Positions 27,677 to 38,020 of a stretch of DNA of 64,000 bases are shown in pieces (position 1 is the stretch's first letter; every line of letters starts with the position of its first letter). The translations under genes were made by a program, and so were the position numbers. Below the pieces are notes generated by a model. It worked only from the letters and a program-made list of their open reading frames with translations, ran no database searches and was not told the origin of the DNA. The stretch spans positions 40,042 to 104,041 of the forward strand of contig NZ_CANMAO010000016.1 in NCBI RefSeq assembly GCF_947495845.1, in the 5' to 3' direction. The DNA comes from an uncultured Endozoicomonas sp. (GTDB lineage: Bacteria > Pseudomonadota > Gammaproteobacteria > Pseudomonadales > Endozoicomonadaceae).

Positions 27677-28383
27677 GGCAGAATGTAAAAGTAGCCGGAA
27701 CCACGAACGGTTTTAATTCTCGGACTGCCGTCTGGGCGGGTGCCGATTTTCTTGCGCACATTACTCACGTGCATATCGATGGCACGATCATACAGAGTCA
27801 GTTTGCGGTTCAATGCGATCTGAGTGAGGTCGTCCCGGGAGATTAATTCACCGGCTTTTTCAATCAGCGTTTTTAATACCAAAAATTCCGTGGCGGTTAG
27901 CTCCAGAGGTTCGCCGGAAATAGCCGCTTCACGATTGGCCAGATTCAGCGCGATATCATCAATCTGCAGGGTTTTGCTGGTGCCTTCCGGAATCAGCGGC
28001 GTACGGCCACGGCGCAGAATGGCCTTTATTCTGGCCACCAGCTCCCGGTGATTGTAAGGTTTTGGCAGGTAATCATCCGCACCGAATTCCAGGCCGATAA
28101 TTCGATCCACGTCGTCACCACGGGCGGTGAGCATCATGACAGGCGTATTGGACTGCTGTCGAATTTGTTTCAACGCATCAAAGCCATTCAGTTTGGGCAG
28201 AGTGACATCCAGCAGCACCAGATCCTGATCACCGGACAATGCCGCGGCAACACCGGCTTCGCCGTCATGAACCGCAGTAACAGTAAACCCTTCGGTAGCC
28301 AGATACTCGACCAGCAACTCACAGAGTTCAATATCATCATCAATCAGCAATAGCTTGCCATCGGTTTTGCTCATTGCATTCAT
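27673..28383 (-). CDS. Two-component response regulator, CpxR-like
   Basis: 236 residues from the ATG at 28383 (MNAMSKTDGKLLLIDDDIEL), preceded by AGGAG; the frame open to 28485 has no family support. The receiver domain has the acidic pair in IDDDIE, the phosphoacceptor Asp59 in LVLLDVTLP and the Lys in YLPKPY. The winged-helix OmpR/PhoB output domain is at the C-terminus (VSNVRKKIGTRPDG, IKTVRGSGYFY). Upstream, GTAAAA and TTTTAC flank 5 bp at 28488-28504, a possible autoregulatory site. Divergent from the RND efflux operon, which may be a target. Confidence 0.9.
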   Translation of the reverse strand: MNAMSKTDGKLLLIDDDIELCELLVEYLATEGFTVTAVHDGEAGVAAALSGDQDLVLLDVTLPKLNGFDALKQIRQQSNTPVMMLTARGDDVDRIIGLEFGADDYLPKPYNHRELVARIKAILRRGRTPLIPEGTSKTLQIDDIALNLANREAAISGEPLELTATEFLVLKTLIEKAGELISRDDLTQIALNRKLTLYDRAIDMHVSNVRKKIGTRPDGSPRIKTVRGSGYFYILP

Positions 28384-29065
28384 AGGAAAAAATGCTCCTG
28401 TAAAAAAAGCCCCCGCCGGGGGAGACGGGGCAATGGTACAGCTTGCGATGTCTGTAGGGGAATAGCCAGAGGGTAACGCCAACAACGGTAAAAGGACTTT
28501 TTACGCAAATCACCTGTGAGTTGCTATCCTGTAACCAATCTGCTGAGCCAGTGAAGCTCATGTTTCACTGGTTTGTCACCCCTCTTTTTAATGCCATTTC
28601 AGTTTATGGACTCACATATCAACTGGGTAAATAGATCCGGTAAAAGCAGTGTAAAGTCCTGCGCAATAGGCGCTGACTCCGTAAACAATTTGCCAACTTC
28701 GGTTTTCCACATAGCGATAGTGGAACAAAACACCTACTATCCTTCGCACTTTGCAATTCAGCACCTATACCCAAAGGATTTCAAGTGGCTACGCGGCGGC
28801 AAGAGAGCGAAGCCCCGTGAGCCTAAAAATAGTAGGCGATCGGGGTGAGCGAGCGCAGCCAACAAAGTAGCAACTTGAAAGGCGACGGGTATATTTCATT
28901 GCCATGTACACCCCTCCCCGCAACAGGTGTCACTTATACACCTCCGTTGTTTACATATATGTGCAGTGTGCAATGGCAGGATAGAACAATTTTGTCCTTT
29001 AGCGACCGGCCACCCTGCTGGCGGCTAAGTGGGTTGTTGAGAAATAACCCTTTATGGAGCTATCA
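28384..29065. other. Divergent regulatory gap between the CpxR-like gene and the efflux operon
   Basis: 682 bp with no convincing gene. It contains a GTAAAA/TTTTAC inverted repeat (28488-28504), element family D copy 1 (28766-28893), and a 10-bp palindrome ACATATATGT (28953-28962) about 105 bp before the efflux start that could be a repressor site. Nothing else was recognised. Confidence 0.5.
28766..28893. repeat. Inverted-repeat element, family D, copy 1
   Basis: 128 bp with imperfect terminal repeats (TATACCCAAAGGATTTCAAG at left; the inverted right end reads TATACCCGTCGCCTTTCAAG). The centre carries GCAAGAGAGCGAAGCCCCGT and GATCGGGGTGAGCGA, which can pair through CCCCG/CGGGG. A second full copy of identical length is at 45896-46023 and a partial end at about 47229-47280. 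Confidence 0.88.
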
Positions 29066-30304
29066 ATGATCAAAAAAATTTCGCATTTCACCCCACGCAA
29101 ATGGCTGCCCCTGAGCGCACTGGCAACATCGTTTCTTTTGCTGGCAGGCTGTGGCGATGATCAGAAATCCCAACATGCGCAAATGCCGCCTCCGGCGGTA
29201 TCGGTTTACAATGTTGTTGAACAGGAAGTGGGGGATTACTACGAATACGTAGGCCGCTCTGAAGCCGTTAACACCGTTGATATTCGTGCCCGGGTCGAAG
29301 GTTTTCTGGTAAAGCGGAATTTTGTGGAAGGCGGTATGGTTGAAAAAGATCAGCTGCTTTATGAAATTGACCGTGCACCGTTTGAAGCAACGCTCAAAGG
29401 CGCGGAAGCGCAATTGGCCAGTAGTCGTGCCAGCCTGACCAATGCCCGTAAGAATCTTGAGCGGGGTAAAGATCTGGTGAAAAAAGGCGCTATCAGCCAG
29501 TCCGATTTCGATCTGCAGACCAGTACTGAAGCTCAAGCGCTGGCCTCCGTAGAATCAGCAAAGGCGAACCTTGAATCTGCTCGATTGAATCTGGGTTACA
29601 CCCGTATCACAGCGCCCTTCAAAGGTGAGATCGGAAAGTCTACCTACAGTGTTGGTAACCTGGTCGGACCAAGCAGCGAACCACTGGCCACACTTACCAG
29701 CATGGATCCTATATACGTCACTTTTCAGGTGGATGAACGACAGTTGATCACTCATCTGTCTGACAACCCTACCTCAATAACCGATGCCACATCCGAAGCC
29801 ATTGACACGCCATTAGAAGACAAAGGCAGTTTTGATCTGACGCTGAAACTCCCCAACGGCAAAGAATATAACCAGCCAGGCACCTTCAGCTTTGCGGACA
29901 CCCAAGTAGACCAAACCATGGGCACACTGACGCTGCGAGCGTCTTTCCCTAATCCTCAGGGCATCATTCTGCCAGGTCTTTATGTCACCCTGCAGGCTGA
30001 AAGCAAAGAAAAAACACTGCTGCCACTGATCCCTCAAGCCTCCGTTCAACAAAATCAAGCCGGCTTCTTTGTTCTGGTGGTCAAACCAGATAATACGGTC
30101 GAGAGCCGCCAGGTTGAACTGGGTCGACGGATCAATGCCATGTGGGTGGTCAAATCCGGCTTAAAAACCGGCGAACATATTATTGTTCAAGGTCTGCAAA
30201 AGGTGCGCGCTGGCGGTAAGGTCACCCCAACCGTTGTTGACCTGAACATCACCACCGGCACGATTACGGTGAAAACCTCCAGCAAGCAGGAACAGGTTCA
30301 CTGA
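29066..30304 (+). CDS. RND efflux periplasmic adaptor (membrane fusion) lipoprotein
   Basis: 412 residues from the ATG at 29066, which has GGAG six bases upstream; the earlier ATG at 29054 has no site. Signal peptide with lipobox LLAGC (Cys29). Order of parts: barrel-sandwich start (VEGFLVKRNFVEGGMVEKDQ), an alpha hairpin (about 100-160) and NLGYTRITAPFKGEIGKSTY, then beta-barrel and membrane-proximal domains. It links the inner-membrane pump encoded next (2-bp gap) to an outer-membrane channel. No TolC/OprM gene is nearby, so the channel must be shared. AcrA/MexA family. Confidence 0.93.
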   Translation: MIKKISHFTPRKWLPLSALATSFLLLAGCGDDQKSQHAQMPPPAVSVYNVVEQEVGDYYEYVGRSEAVNTVDIRARVEGFLVKRNFVEGGMVEKDQLLYEIDRAPFEATLKGAEAQLASSRASLTNARKNLERGKDLVKKGAISQSDFDLQTSTEAQALASVESAKANLESARLNLGYTRITAPFKGEIGKSTYSVGNLVGPSSEPLATLTSMDPIYVTFQVDERQLITHLSDNPTSITDATSEAIDTPLEDKGSFDLTLKLPNGKEYNQPGTFSFADTQVDQTMGTLTLRASFPNPQGIILPGLYVTLQAESKEKTLLPLIPQASVQQNQAGFFVLVVKPDNTVESRQVELGRRINAMWVVKSGLKTGEHIIVQGLQKVRAGGKVTPTVVDLNITTGTITVKTSSKQEQVH

Positions 30305-30305
30305 G

Positions 30306-33300
30306 ATGATCAGCCAGTTTTTTATTGACCGGCCCAAGTTCGCATTCGTCATCTCGATTGTGATCACCCTTGTGGGCCTTATTTCTCTGAGTACATTACC
30401 GGTAAGCCAATTCCCGGAAATTACGCCGCCCCAGATTTCCATCACCGCGACATACCCCGGCGCCGATTCGGAAACGCTGGAATCCGCCGTTATGCGCCCG
30501 ATTGAAGATCAGGTAAACGGCGTTGAAGGTATGATCTATATGGACTCCACTGCCTACAACAATGGCAGTGTCTCCATTACGGTCACCTTTGAAGCCGGCG
30601 TTGACCAGGATATTGCCATGGTCAATGTCCAGAACCGGGTGTCTGCCGCAGAGCCAAAGCTGCCGGAACAGGTTCGGCGACTGGGCATCAACGTACGTAA
30701 ACAGTCGTCTAATATGCTATTAGGTGTAAACCTGCTTTCCCCCGATGGTACATTTGATGAAATTTATCTGAGTAACTATGCCAGTAATTACATCACTGAC
30801 TCCATGACCCGTATCAACGGGGTTGCTAAAGCCGAAGTAATGGGTGCAATGACCTACAGTATGCGCGTATGGATGAACCCAACCCGCATGGCTTCTCTCG
30901 GTGTTACCGCCTCCGATATCAGCAATGCCGTCAGTGAGCAAAACGCCATCGTTGCTGCCGGCCAGCTGGGTCAGGCACCTAACCAGCCCGACCAACAGTT
31001 TACCTATACCATCCGAACACGGGGTCAGCTGGACTCAGCAGAAGGCTTCGGCAACATCATTATCCGGGCTAATCCTGACGGGTCATTTGTACGCATTAAC
31101 GACGTTGCCCGTGTAGAGCTAGGCTCCCAAAGCTATTCTGGTGTTGCCAAAATAGACAATATGCCAACTACCTTTCTGGTTATCTATCAGCAGCCAGACG
31201 CCAACGCTATGGATGTGGCAGAAAACGTCAAGGCCATTATGGAAGATCTGAGCAAAGACTTCCCGGAAGGTATGGAATACGCCATCAAATTTGATACCAC
31301 TGAATTCATCAGCGCCTCCATTGATGAAGTGGTTCAGACCCTGTTTGAAGCCGTTCTACTGGTAATTCTGGTGGTATTCCTGTTCTTGCAGAACTGGCGC
31401 GCCACGCTGATTCCCGCCATTGCCATTCCGGTCTCCCTGATCGGTACCTTTGCAGTCATGAAAGCCATTGGTTTCTCCATTAACACCATCAGCTTATTTG
31501 GTCTGGTTCTCGCCATTGGCGTAGTGGTAGACGACGCGATCGTTGTTATCGAAAACGTCGAGCGTCTGATAACCAAAGAAGGTATGGAACCAAAGGCCGC
31601 GGTCAGCCAAGCCATGAAGGAGGTGTCGGGCCCTATTGTCGCCACCACTCTGGTGCTGCTGGCGGTCTTTGTCCCGGTTGCCTTTATGCCCGGTATCACC
31701 GGCGGCCTCTATACACAGTTTGCCGTCACTATATCTGTAGCAGTTCTGATTTCATCCATCAACGCCCTGACACTAAGCCCTGCTCTGTGCTCCGTGCTGT
31801 TGAAAAAAGACACATTGCAACAAATCACCTGGCTAAAACCCATAGACACCTTCATTACCAAACTGACCGGCGGATACCAGAGCTGGGTGCGGATACTGCT
31901 TCGGAGAACGGTTCTCGGTGTCGGTCTTCTGGGAATTATGCTCGCTGCCACCGGCTACCTGTTTACCGCCACGCCGGGCGGTTTTGTGCCTAATGAAGAT
32001 CAGGGCTTTTTTGCCGTGAACATTCAGCTTCCCGATGCGGCATCACTGAACAGAACCGAAGCGTTGATGGAAGAGATTACCAATATTGTCCGCACCGAAA
32101 AAGGCGTGGAAAGTGTAATCACTATATCGGGCTTCAGTATCTTCAGCGGCTCCAGCAGTAACGCCGCACTGGCGATTGTCGTACTCGAACCCTGGGCTGA
32201 CCGGGCAAGCCCTGAACTGCACCAGGATGCGATTTTACAACGAACACAGGCGAAGCTCTGGGGTGTTCAGGAAGCGCAAATCATGGCCTTTGCCTTCCCG
32301 CCGATTCCCGGCCTTGGCAATTCTGGAGGCTTTGATTTCCGCCTTCAAGACACCATGGGGCGCTCTCCACAGGAACTGGCGCAGGTGCTTAATGGTTTGA
32401 TTTATCAGGCCAATCAACAACCAGAACTGGCTCAGGTATTTTCTACCTGGCAGGCAAACGTACCGCAATACTTTCTGGAAGTAGATCGAAATAAGGCCAA
32501 AGCTCAGGACGTTTCTCTTTCCGATATTTTCATGACTCTGCAAACCCAACTGGGCTCTTTATACGTCAATGACTTCACATTGCTCGGCCAGAACTATCAG
32601 GTAAACCTGCAGGCAGAAAGTATTGACCGTGCCGACCCGTCGGATCTGAGTAAATTCTATGTGCGCAATAGCCAGGGACAAATGGTGCCACTAACTACCA
32701 TGGCTACCCTGACGCCAGTTCTCGGCCCAAGCAGCATTGGTCATTACAACATGTACCAGTCCACCAATATCAGTGGTCAGTCGGCGCCTGGTTACAGTTC
32801 TGGTGATGCTATCAACGCCATGGCAAGATTGGCGGACAACCTGCCAACCGGTTACACCTACGCCTGGTCCGGTCAGTCCCTTCAGGAGATTGAAGCAGGC
32901 AACCTGGCGCCTATGTTGTTTGCCATGTGCTTCCTGTTTGCCTACCTGTTCCTGGTAGCTCAATATGAAAGCTGGACATTGCCTCTGGCCATCATCAGCG
33001 CCGTGCCTATCGCTACCTTCGGTGCGTTTGCTGGTATTAATATCATGCGTTACTTCAATCCGATTCTGGCTAACGATATCTATGCCCAAATCGGTATGGT
33101 TCTGTTAATCGGTATTGCCGCCAAAACCGCCATTCTGATTGTCGAATTTGCCATGGTGCAACGCCGGGAAGGCAACAGCATCTTTGACTCGGCGCTCAAT
33201 GCTGCAGGCCTGCGATTCCGTGCGGTATTGATGACTGCGTTGTCATTTATTCTGGGCGTTATGCCTCTGGTATTAGCGTCTGGTGCTGGCGCTGCGAGTC

Positions 33301-33434
33301 GTCAGATCATTGGTATTACGGTGAGCTCTGGTATGCTGGCGGCAACTATCTTTGGTACCTTGCTGATACCAGTGTTCTATCTTCTGCTGCAGAAGATGCG
33401 GGAGCACTTTAATCCGGATAAAGCGAATAGTTAA
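30306..33434 (+). CDS. RND multidrug efflux transporter, AcrB/MexB family
   Basis: 1042 residues, normal for HAE1-type pumps. Starts MISQFFIDRPKFAFVISIVI. The proton-relay Asp pair is in GLVLAIGVVVDDAIVVIENV, and the conserved TM10 Lys in LLIGIAAKTAILIVEF. FMPGITGGLYTQFAVTI and ITLVGLISLSTLPVSQFPEI are also diagnostic. It exports toxic compounds, dyes, bile salts or drugs using the proton gradient as a trimer. In this neighbourhood steroids and detergent-like host compounds are plausible substrates, which is inference. Confidence 0.95.
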   Translation: MISQFFIDRPKFAFVISIVITLVGLISLSTLPVSQFPEITPPQISITATYPGADSETLESAVMRPIEDQVNGVEGMIYMDSTAYNNGSVSITVTFEAGVDQDIAMVNVQNRVSAAEPKLPEQVRRLGINVRKQSSNMLLGVNLLSPDGTFDEIYLSNYASNYITDSMTRINGVAKAEVMGAMTYSMRVWMNPTRMASLGVTASDISNAVSEQNAIVAAGQLGQAPNQPDQQFTYTIRTRGQLDSAEGFGNIIIRANPDGSFVRINDVARVELGSQSYSGVAKIDNMPTTFLVIYQQPDANAMDVAENVKAIMEDLSKDFPEGMEYAIKFDTTEFISASIDEVVQTLFEAVLLVILVVFLFLQNWRATLIPAIAIPVSLIGTFAVMKAIGFSINTISLFGLVLAIGVVVDDAIVVIENVERLITKEGMEPKAAVSQAMKEVSGPIVATTLVLLAVFVPVAFMPGITGGLYTQFAVTISVAVLISSINALTLSPALCSVLLKKDTLQQITWLKPIDTFITKLTGGYQSWVRILLRRTVLGVGLLGIMLAATGYLFTATPGGFVPNEDQGFFAVNIQLPDAASLNRTEALMEEITNIVRTEKGVESVITISGFSIFSGSSSNAALAIVVLEPWADRASPELHQDAILQRTQAKLWGVQEAQIMAFAFPPIPGLGNSGGFDFRLQDTMGRSPQELAQVLNGLIYQANQQPELAQVFSTWQANVPQYFLEVDRNKAKAQDVSLSDIFMTLQTQLGSLYVNDFTLLGQNYQVNLQAESIDRADPSDLSKFYVRNSQGQMVPLTTMATLTPVLGPSSIGHYNMYQSTNISGQSAPGYSSGDAINAMARLADNLPTGYTYAWSGQSLQEIEAGNLAPMLFAMCFLFAYLFLVAQYESWTLPLAIISAVPIATFGAFAGINIMRYFNPILANDIYAQIGMVLLIGIAAKTAILIVEFAMVQRREGNSIFDSALNAAGLRFRAVLMTALSFILGVMPLVLASGAGAASRQIIGITVSSGMLAATIFGTLLIPVFYLLLQKMREHFNPDKANS

Positions 33435-33454
33435 TAGTACAAAAGCAAATCATT

Positions 33455-33484
33455 AAAAGGCCATCACATAAGATGGCCTTTTTC
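33455..33484 (+). terminator. Rho-independent terminator of the efflux operon
   Basis: AAAGGCCATC and GATGGCCTTT form a 10-bp stem around ACATAA, followed by TTTT. It lies about 20 bp after the pump stop codon. Confidence 0.9.
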
Positions 33485-33581
33485 ATTCACCTTTGAATAA
33501 AAAAGCTCAAGTAGCCGTTACCCTTACTCTTCTGCTACGATCAAGCCAGCCACTCCTGAAGTCAATTTAAGAAAACATACT

Positions 33582-34340
33582 ATGGAAGTCACACTGCTCT
33601 CGTCAGCTACGCTGATTGTGCTCGGCCTTCTTGCCGGAGCCATCAATACTCTGGCCGGTGGTGGCTCAAACCTGACGCTTCCTGCCTTGATGATCATGGG
33701 CATGCCCGCCGACATTGCCAATGCCAGTAATCGCGTCGGTATTTTTCTACAAAGCCTGACGGGTGCTATCGGTTTCAAAAAGCACAATCGCCTGGAAACC
33801 ACAGAAATCATGCCCATGATGGTGCCTACGCTGCTCGGCGGCATTGCCGGAGCACTCACCGCATCTTACAGTCCGGAGTCTTTACTGAAGCCGATGCTTT
33901 TGGGCGCGATGATCATCATGAGCCTGATTATGGTGATACGCCCGGCAATGATTGTCCCGGATATGGACACCATTCCATTAAAAGTATCTGAGTCAAAAAA
34001 AGGATGGGCTGGTCTTGCCATTGCCGGATTTTATGGAGGCTTTGTTCAGGCGGGTGTTGGTTTTATTCTTCTTGCCGCCGTCTGTGGGGTGCTTCGATAT
34101 GACCTGGTACGGGGAAACGCGCTTAAGTTGGTTTGCACACTGGCGTTCACTACGATTGCTCTGATTGTATTCATTGCCCGAGGGCAGGTTGATTGGGTTC
34201 CTGCTCTGATTTTATCCGTTGGTTTTATTATTGGTGCCCATCTTTCAGTCAAATTTGCGATCACGGCAAAATCTGAAACCTTAAAACAGATTCTTCTGAT
34301 CATGACGCTTGTCGGTTGTGGTGCCGCCCTATTATTTTAA
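33582..34340 (+). CDS. TauE/SafE-family membrane permease
   Basis: 252 residues with about eight hydrophobic helices. Family motifs: LAGAINTLAGGGSNLTLPAL near the N-terminus and the repeat-half equivalent FYGGFVQAGVGFILLAAV. TauE/SafE proteins move sulfoacetate, sulfite or other small organosulfur anions across the inner membrane. Monocistronic, with terminators on both sides. The substrate cannot be deduced. Confidence 0.9.
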   Translation: MEVTLLSSATLIVLGLLAGAINTLAGGGSNLTLPALMIMGMPADIANASNRVGIFLQSLTGAIGFKKHNRLETTEIMPMMVPTLLGGIAGALTASYSPESLLKPMLLGAMIIMSLIMVIRPAMIVPDMDTIPLKVSESKKGWAGLAIAGFYGGFVQAGVGFILLAAVCGVLRYDLVRGNALKLVCTLAFTTIALIVFIARGQVDWVPALILSVGFIIGAHLSVKFAITAKSETLKQILLIMTLVGCGAALLF

Positions 34341-34369
34341 GGCGGATGTCATAACTGGACTGAGCCAAG

Positions 34370-34408
34370 CCCCCATACCTGCTCTGCTAAACAGAGCAGG
34401 TATGGGGG
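34370..34408. terminator. Strong bidirectional terminator between the permease gene and pepN
   Basis: A perfect 17-bp stem (CCCCCATACCTGCTCTG with its complement) around a 5-nt loop, between two convergent genes. It is one of the most stable hairpins in the window. Confidence 0.85.
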
Positions 34409-34429
34409 TTACTAAAAATAAGAGAAAGT

Positions 34430-37066
34430 TTAAATACTCTTATTAACCACTTCATAAACATCTGAAGACAACCCTTCAGAGTTCTTGATACGCTCCAACT
34501 GTACCTTCATTCGCTCCTGAGCTGCAGGCTCAAACTTACGCCAGCGGGTTAATGGCGTCAGAAGGCGGGAAGCAATCTGTGGATTTTTCTTATCCAAATC
34601 CAGCAACTGATCTGCAAGGAAGGCATAACCAGAACCATCTGCTGCATGAAACTGCTTCATATTGCTGGCAAAGCCACCCAATACAGAACGAAGTTTGTTC
34701 GGGCTGGAAGCATCAAACACCTCATGCTGCATTAACGACAACACATGGGACAAACTTCCCAGCGCAGGGCTTGCCGCCTGAACGGACAACCACTGATCCA
34801 TTACGTTAGTGTCATCTTGATAGCGCTTGAGGAAATCATCCAGCACTTCATCCATCAACTCACGATCTTGATGGCCAGCATTGATGACACAGGACAGAGC
34901 CGCAAACCGGTCGGTCATATTGGTCGCGCCGTGATACTGCTGCTCTGCCAGCGCTAACGTTCCCTTTTCATCCAGAGCTGTGAGATAACCCAGACAGATG
35001 TTTTTCAGTGTACGCTCAGCAATATCTTCCGCTGCCGGACGATAAGGTTTGGTGCTGCTCAATGCACGCCAAACGGCTTCTAACTCACTTTGATGCGCTT
35101 GTGCAATCGCGTGTTTTACCTGCTGTCTTGCTTGATGAATAAATTGCGGATAAACAACAGTCGCCTGTTGTGACAGAGAGGCTTCTGAAGGCAACACCAG
35201 CATCTCTGCTTTAACAGCCAGATCCAGAGATTCATCGTGAATGACCGAGCCAAAGGCGGTGATCAATCGCGCATCCGGTGCAACGTCGTTACCGGCCACC
35301 ATGGCAGCCACCATTTCATCAATCACACTGGTCGCCAAGCGCTGACTGGCATCCCAGCGATTAAAGTGATCACTGTCGTTTTCCATCAGGAACAACAGGT
35401 CATCACGGGAATAATCAAACGCCACGCGAACCGGCGCAGAAAAACCTCTCAGAATAGAAGGCAATGGACGTTCTTCAATTTTCTCAAACGTGAATACTTC
35501 CTTCGCCTGCTTCACATCCAGAACCAGGCTGGTGTCCCCTTCTGCATTCAGTGGCAGATCTTCACCTTCTCCATCCAACAGTCCAATTCGCACCGGGATA
35601 TGGAAAGGTTCTTTTTTATCCTGGCCTGGTGTCGCCGGGCAGCTTTGCTCAATAATCAGCTGATATTGATGGCTGTCTTCATCGTATTCATCGCTGACAG
35701 TCAACACCGGTGTGCCCGCCTGATTATACCAATTGCGGAACTGACCAAGGTCTCTCCCTGACGCGTCTTCCATAGCCTTAACAAAATCTTCACAAGTGGC
35801 AGCCTGACCGTCATGACGATCAAAGTACAAATCAGAGCCTTTGCGGAAATCCTCAGCACCGAGAATGCCATGAATCATCCGCACCACTTCTGCCCCTTTT
35901 TCATAAATGGTCACGGTGTAGAAGTTGGAGATTTCAATAAACGATTCAGGACGTATTGGATGCGCCATGGGGCCGGCGTCTTCAGCAAACTGGGCTGTTC
36001 TCAGAACATTAACGTCTTCAATACGTTTTACGCCGCGGGAATTCATGTCCGCTGAGAATTCGGAGTCACGAAATACCGTAAAGCCTTCTTTCAAACTTAA
36101 CTGGAACCAGTCGCGGCAGGTCACCCGGTTGCCGGACCAGTTGTGAAAATATTCGTGGGCAACAATGGCTTCTACCCGTTGGAAACGACCATCCGTTGCA
36201 GTTTCCGGACTGGCCAGAACCGCAGCAGAGTTGAAGATATTCAGCCCCTTGTTTTCCATGGCACCCATGTTGAAGTGATCAACCGCCACAATCATAAAGA
36301 TATCCAGATCGTATTCACGACCATAGACGTCTTCATCCCACTTCATGGATTTTTTCAGAGAAACCATGGCGTGGTCGCATTGATCAATATTATGGGCTTC
36401 AGTAAAGATACGCAGAGCCACTTCCCGACCACTCATGGTGGTAAAATGGTCTTCCACACACTGCAGATCACCCGCTACCAGGGCAAACAGGTAACTTGGC
36501 TTTTTGAAAGGATCTTCCCAACGAACACAGTGACGGCCATTTTCCAGTTCGCCCCGTTCAATATCATTGCCGTTGGAAAGCAGAATCGGGTACGCGGATT
36601 TATCCGCAATCACTGTTGTGGTGAAGAGAGACATCACATCCGGGCGGTCCAGATAGTACGTTATCTTCCGAAAGCCTTCTGCTTCACACTGAGTGCAGAA
36701 CATACCATTGGATTTATACAATCCTTCCAGTGACGTGTTTTCCTGAGGCTTTATTTTACATACGGTTTTCAGGGAAAACTGTTCCCCGGGAACGGTGACT
36801 TTCAGAGAGCCTGAGCCCTCTTGATAGTCCGTCCAGGGCTGGTTATCAATCTCGACAGAGAGCAGTTCAAGATCGTCACCCACCAATTCCAACACTGGCA
36901 GGCTGCCGTTAGCGATTTTTTTATCCTGGTTCCTGACAACCGTGAGCACTGAGCTAACGGTGGCATAATCTTCATACAGATCAAAGGTGAGGTCAGTACG
37001 CTCTATCCAATAGTCTGGCGCTTGATAATCTTTAAGAAAAATCGCTTTTGGCTGCGCTTCTTTCAT
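34430..37066 (-). CDS. pepN: Aminopeptidase N, M1 family
   Basis: 878 residues, normal for bacterial PepN. A cytoplasmic zinc metallopeptidase removing N-terminal residues, chiefly in peptide turnover. Substrate motif GAMENKGLNIFN, zinc motif HEYFHNW (first His about residue 303) and the third ligand Glu in LSLKEGFTVFRD are visible. The two following minus-strand genes, DUF2797 and DUF1315, lie upstream on the same strand (37103 and 38021), a grouping also seen in pseudomonads. Confidence 0.97.
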   Translation of the reverse strand: MKEAQPKAIFLKDYQAPDYWIERTDLTFDLYEDYATVSSVLTVVRNQDKKIANGSLPVLELVGDDLELLSVEIDNQPWTDYQEGSGSLKVTVPGEQFSLKTVCKIKPQENTSLEGLYKSNGMFCTQCEAEGFRKITYYLDRPDVMSLFTTTVIADKSAYPILLSNGNDIERGELENGRHCVRWEDPFKKPSYLFALVAGDLQCVEDHFTTMSGREVALRIFTEAHNIDQCDHAMVSLKKSMKWDEDVYGREYDLDIFMIVAVDHFNMGAMENKGLNIFNSAAVLASPETATDGRFQRVEAIVAHEYFHNWSGNRVTCRDWFQLSLKEGFTVFRDSEFSADMNSRGVKRIEDVNVLRTAQFAEDAGPMAHPIRPESFIEISNFYTVTIYEKGAEVVRMIHGILGAEDFRKGSDLYFDRHDGQAATCEDFVKAMEDASGRDLGQFRNWYNQAGTPVLTVSDEYDEDSHQYQLIIEQSCPATPGQDKKEPFHIPVRIGLLDGEGEDLPLNAEGDTSLVLDVKQAKEVFTFEKIEERPLPSILRGFSAPVRVAFDYSRDDLLFLMENDSDHFNRWDASQRLATSVIDEMVAAMVAGNDVAPDARLITAFGSVIHDESLDLAVKAEMLVLPSEASLSQQATVVYPQFIHQARQQVKHAIAQAHQSELEAVWRALSSTKPYRPAAEDIAERTLKNICLGYLTALDEKGTLALAEQQYHGATNMTDRFAALSCVINAGHQDRELMDEVLDDFLKRYQDDTNVMDQWLSVQAASPALGSLSHVLSLMQHEVFDASSPNKLRSVLGGFASNMKQFHAADGSGYAFLADQLLDLDKKNPQIASRLLTPLTRWRKFEPAAQERMKVQLERIKNSEGLSSDVYEVVNKSI

Positions 37067-37102
37067 TCTATTTATTCCTTAGCTTTATGGCGGTTACCAT
37101 GT

Positions 37103-37993
37103 TCAGCCGACAGAAACTGTCACCTGATAGGCGGTGTGCTTACGCATATTGATGACGCCAGTATCCAGGATAAGGTACTGGCCCTTTATGCCGTGAAGAA
37201 TACCTTCAATTAACGGCTTCTTATCAAATGACTGGGATGTCACTTTTACCGGGTAGTGCTCCACAGGGTAATCAATTTCGATCACTGCAGGCTTACTGGC
37301 TTCTCCGGCCATGTCACCCAGCATGGGCTGAATCGCCTGCAAACCAAACTGCTCTTGCAGCGCTTTGATCCGGCTACCGTTCATATCCAGTAATTCAATG
37401 GCATGCTGCTGCAAATCCAAAGGCTCCGCAGGACCTTTCAGCATAGCCCGCCAATTGGTTCTGTCATTGATAAACTCTTTAAAAATCGCTTCAATCAAAC
37501 CAGACTGCTGTCGTGTAGCCACACGAATAAACGGCATTGCCTGAACAGCGCCCTGATCAATCCAGCGCGTTGGAATCTGAGTCCCCCGGGTAATACCGAC
37601 TTTCAGCCCGGAAGAGTTCGCCAGATAGACGACATGGTCCGTCATACAAAACTTGTCGCCCCACTCAGGGTCACGACAGGTGCCTTCAAAGTAGTGACAC
37701 TTTTCCGGACTCATAATGCAGGTGTCGCACTGAGGTAACTTACGGAAACAAGGATAGCAAAATCCCTGACTGAAACTTTTCTTGGTTTTACGACCGCAGT
37801 GACAGCAGAAGATCTCCCCAAGGTATTCCATGGAGAGCTTTTGCCCAATAAGTGTATTCAGAGGGAGCAACTGATCTCCCACTGGCAAAGAATAATTAAC
37901 CGTACTTTTCTGTCCTTCAGCGCCAGGGATCAGCTCTGAAGTCATTTTACTCAGCGTTCCGGTAAGCGTTCCGGTAAGGTTTGTTTCGGACAC
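37103..37993 (-). CDS. DUF2797 cysteine-rich protein
   Basis: 296 residues. A zinc-ribbon-like region contains CCHCGRKTKKSFSQGFCYPC and QCDTC, CHYFEGTC, followed by HVVYLANSSGLKVGITRG and PTRWIDQGA, which look like a GIY-YIG-like nuclease-type fold. These features match DUF2797 proteins. No function has been shown for the family as far as I know. It lies between pepN and a DUF1315 gene on the same strand. Confidence 0.85.
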   Translation of the reverse strand: MSETNLTGTLTGTLSKMTSELIPGAEGQKSTVNYSLPVGDQLLPLNTLIGQKLSMEYLGEIFCCHCGRKTKKSFSQGFCYPCFRKLPQCDTCIMSPEKCHYFEGTCRDPEWGDKFCMTDHVVYLANSSGLKVGITRGTQIPTRWIDQGAVQAMPFIRVATRQQSGLIEAIFKEFINDRTNWRAMLKGPAEPLDLQQHAIELLDMNGSRIKALQEQFGLQAIQPMLGDMAGEASKPAVIEIDYPVEHYPVKVTSQSFDKKPLIEGILHGIKGQYLILDTGVINMRKHTAYQVTVSVG

Positions 37994-38020
37994 GTTCTAT
38001 CTCTGAATGGCTAAATAAAA

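Noticed and set aside
28953..28962. ACATATATGT as a firm repressor operator of the efflux operon
   Set aside because: A 10-bp AT-rich palindrome is not specific enough, and no TetR-type gene is adjacent; mentioned only as a possibility.
36143..36733. Open frame antisense to pepN
   Set aside because: Covers the conserved zinc-binding region of PepN on the other strand; no independent support.
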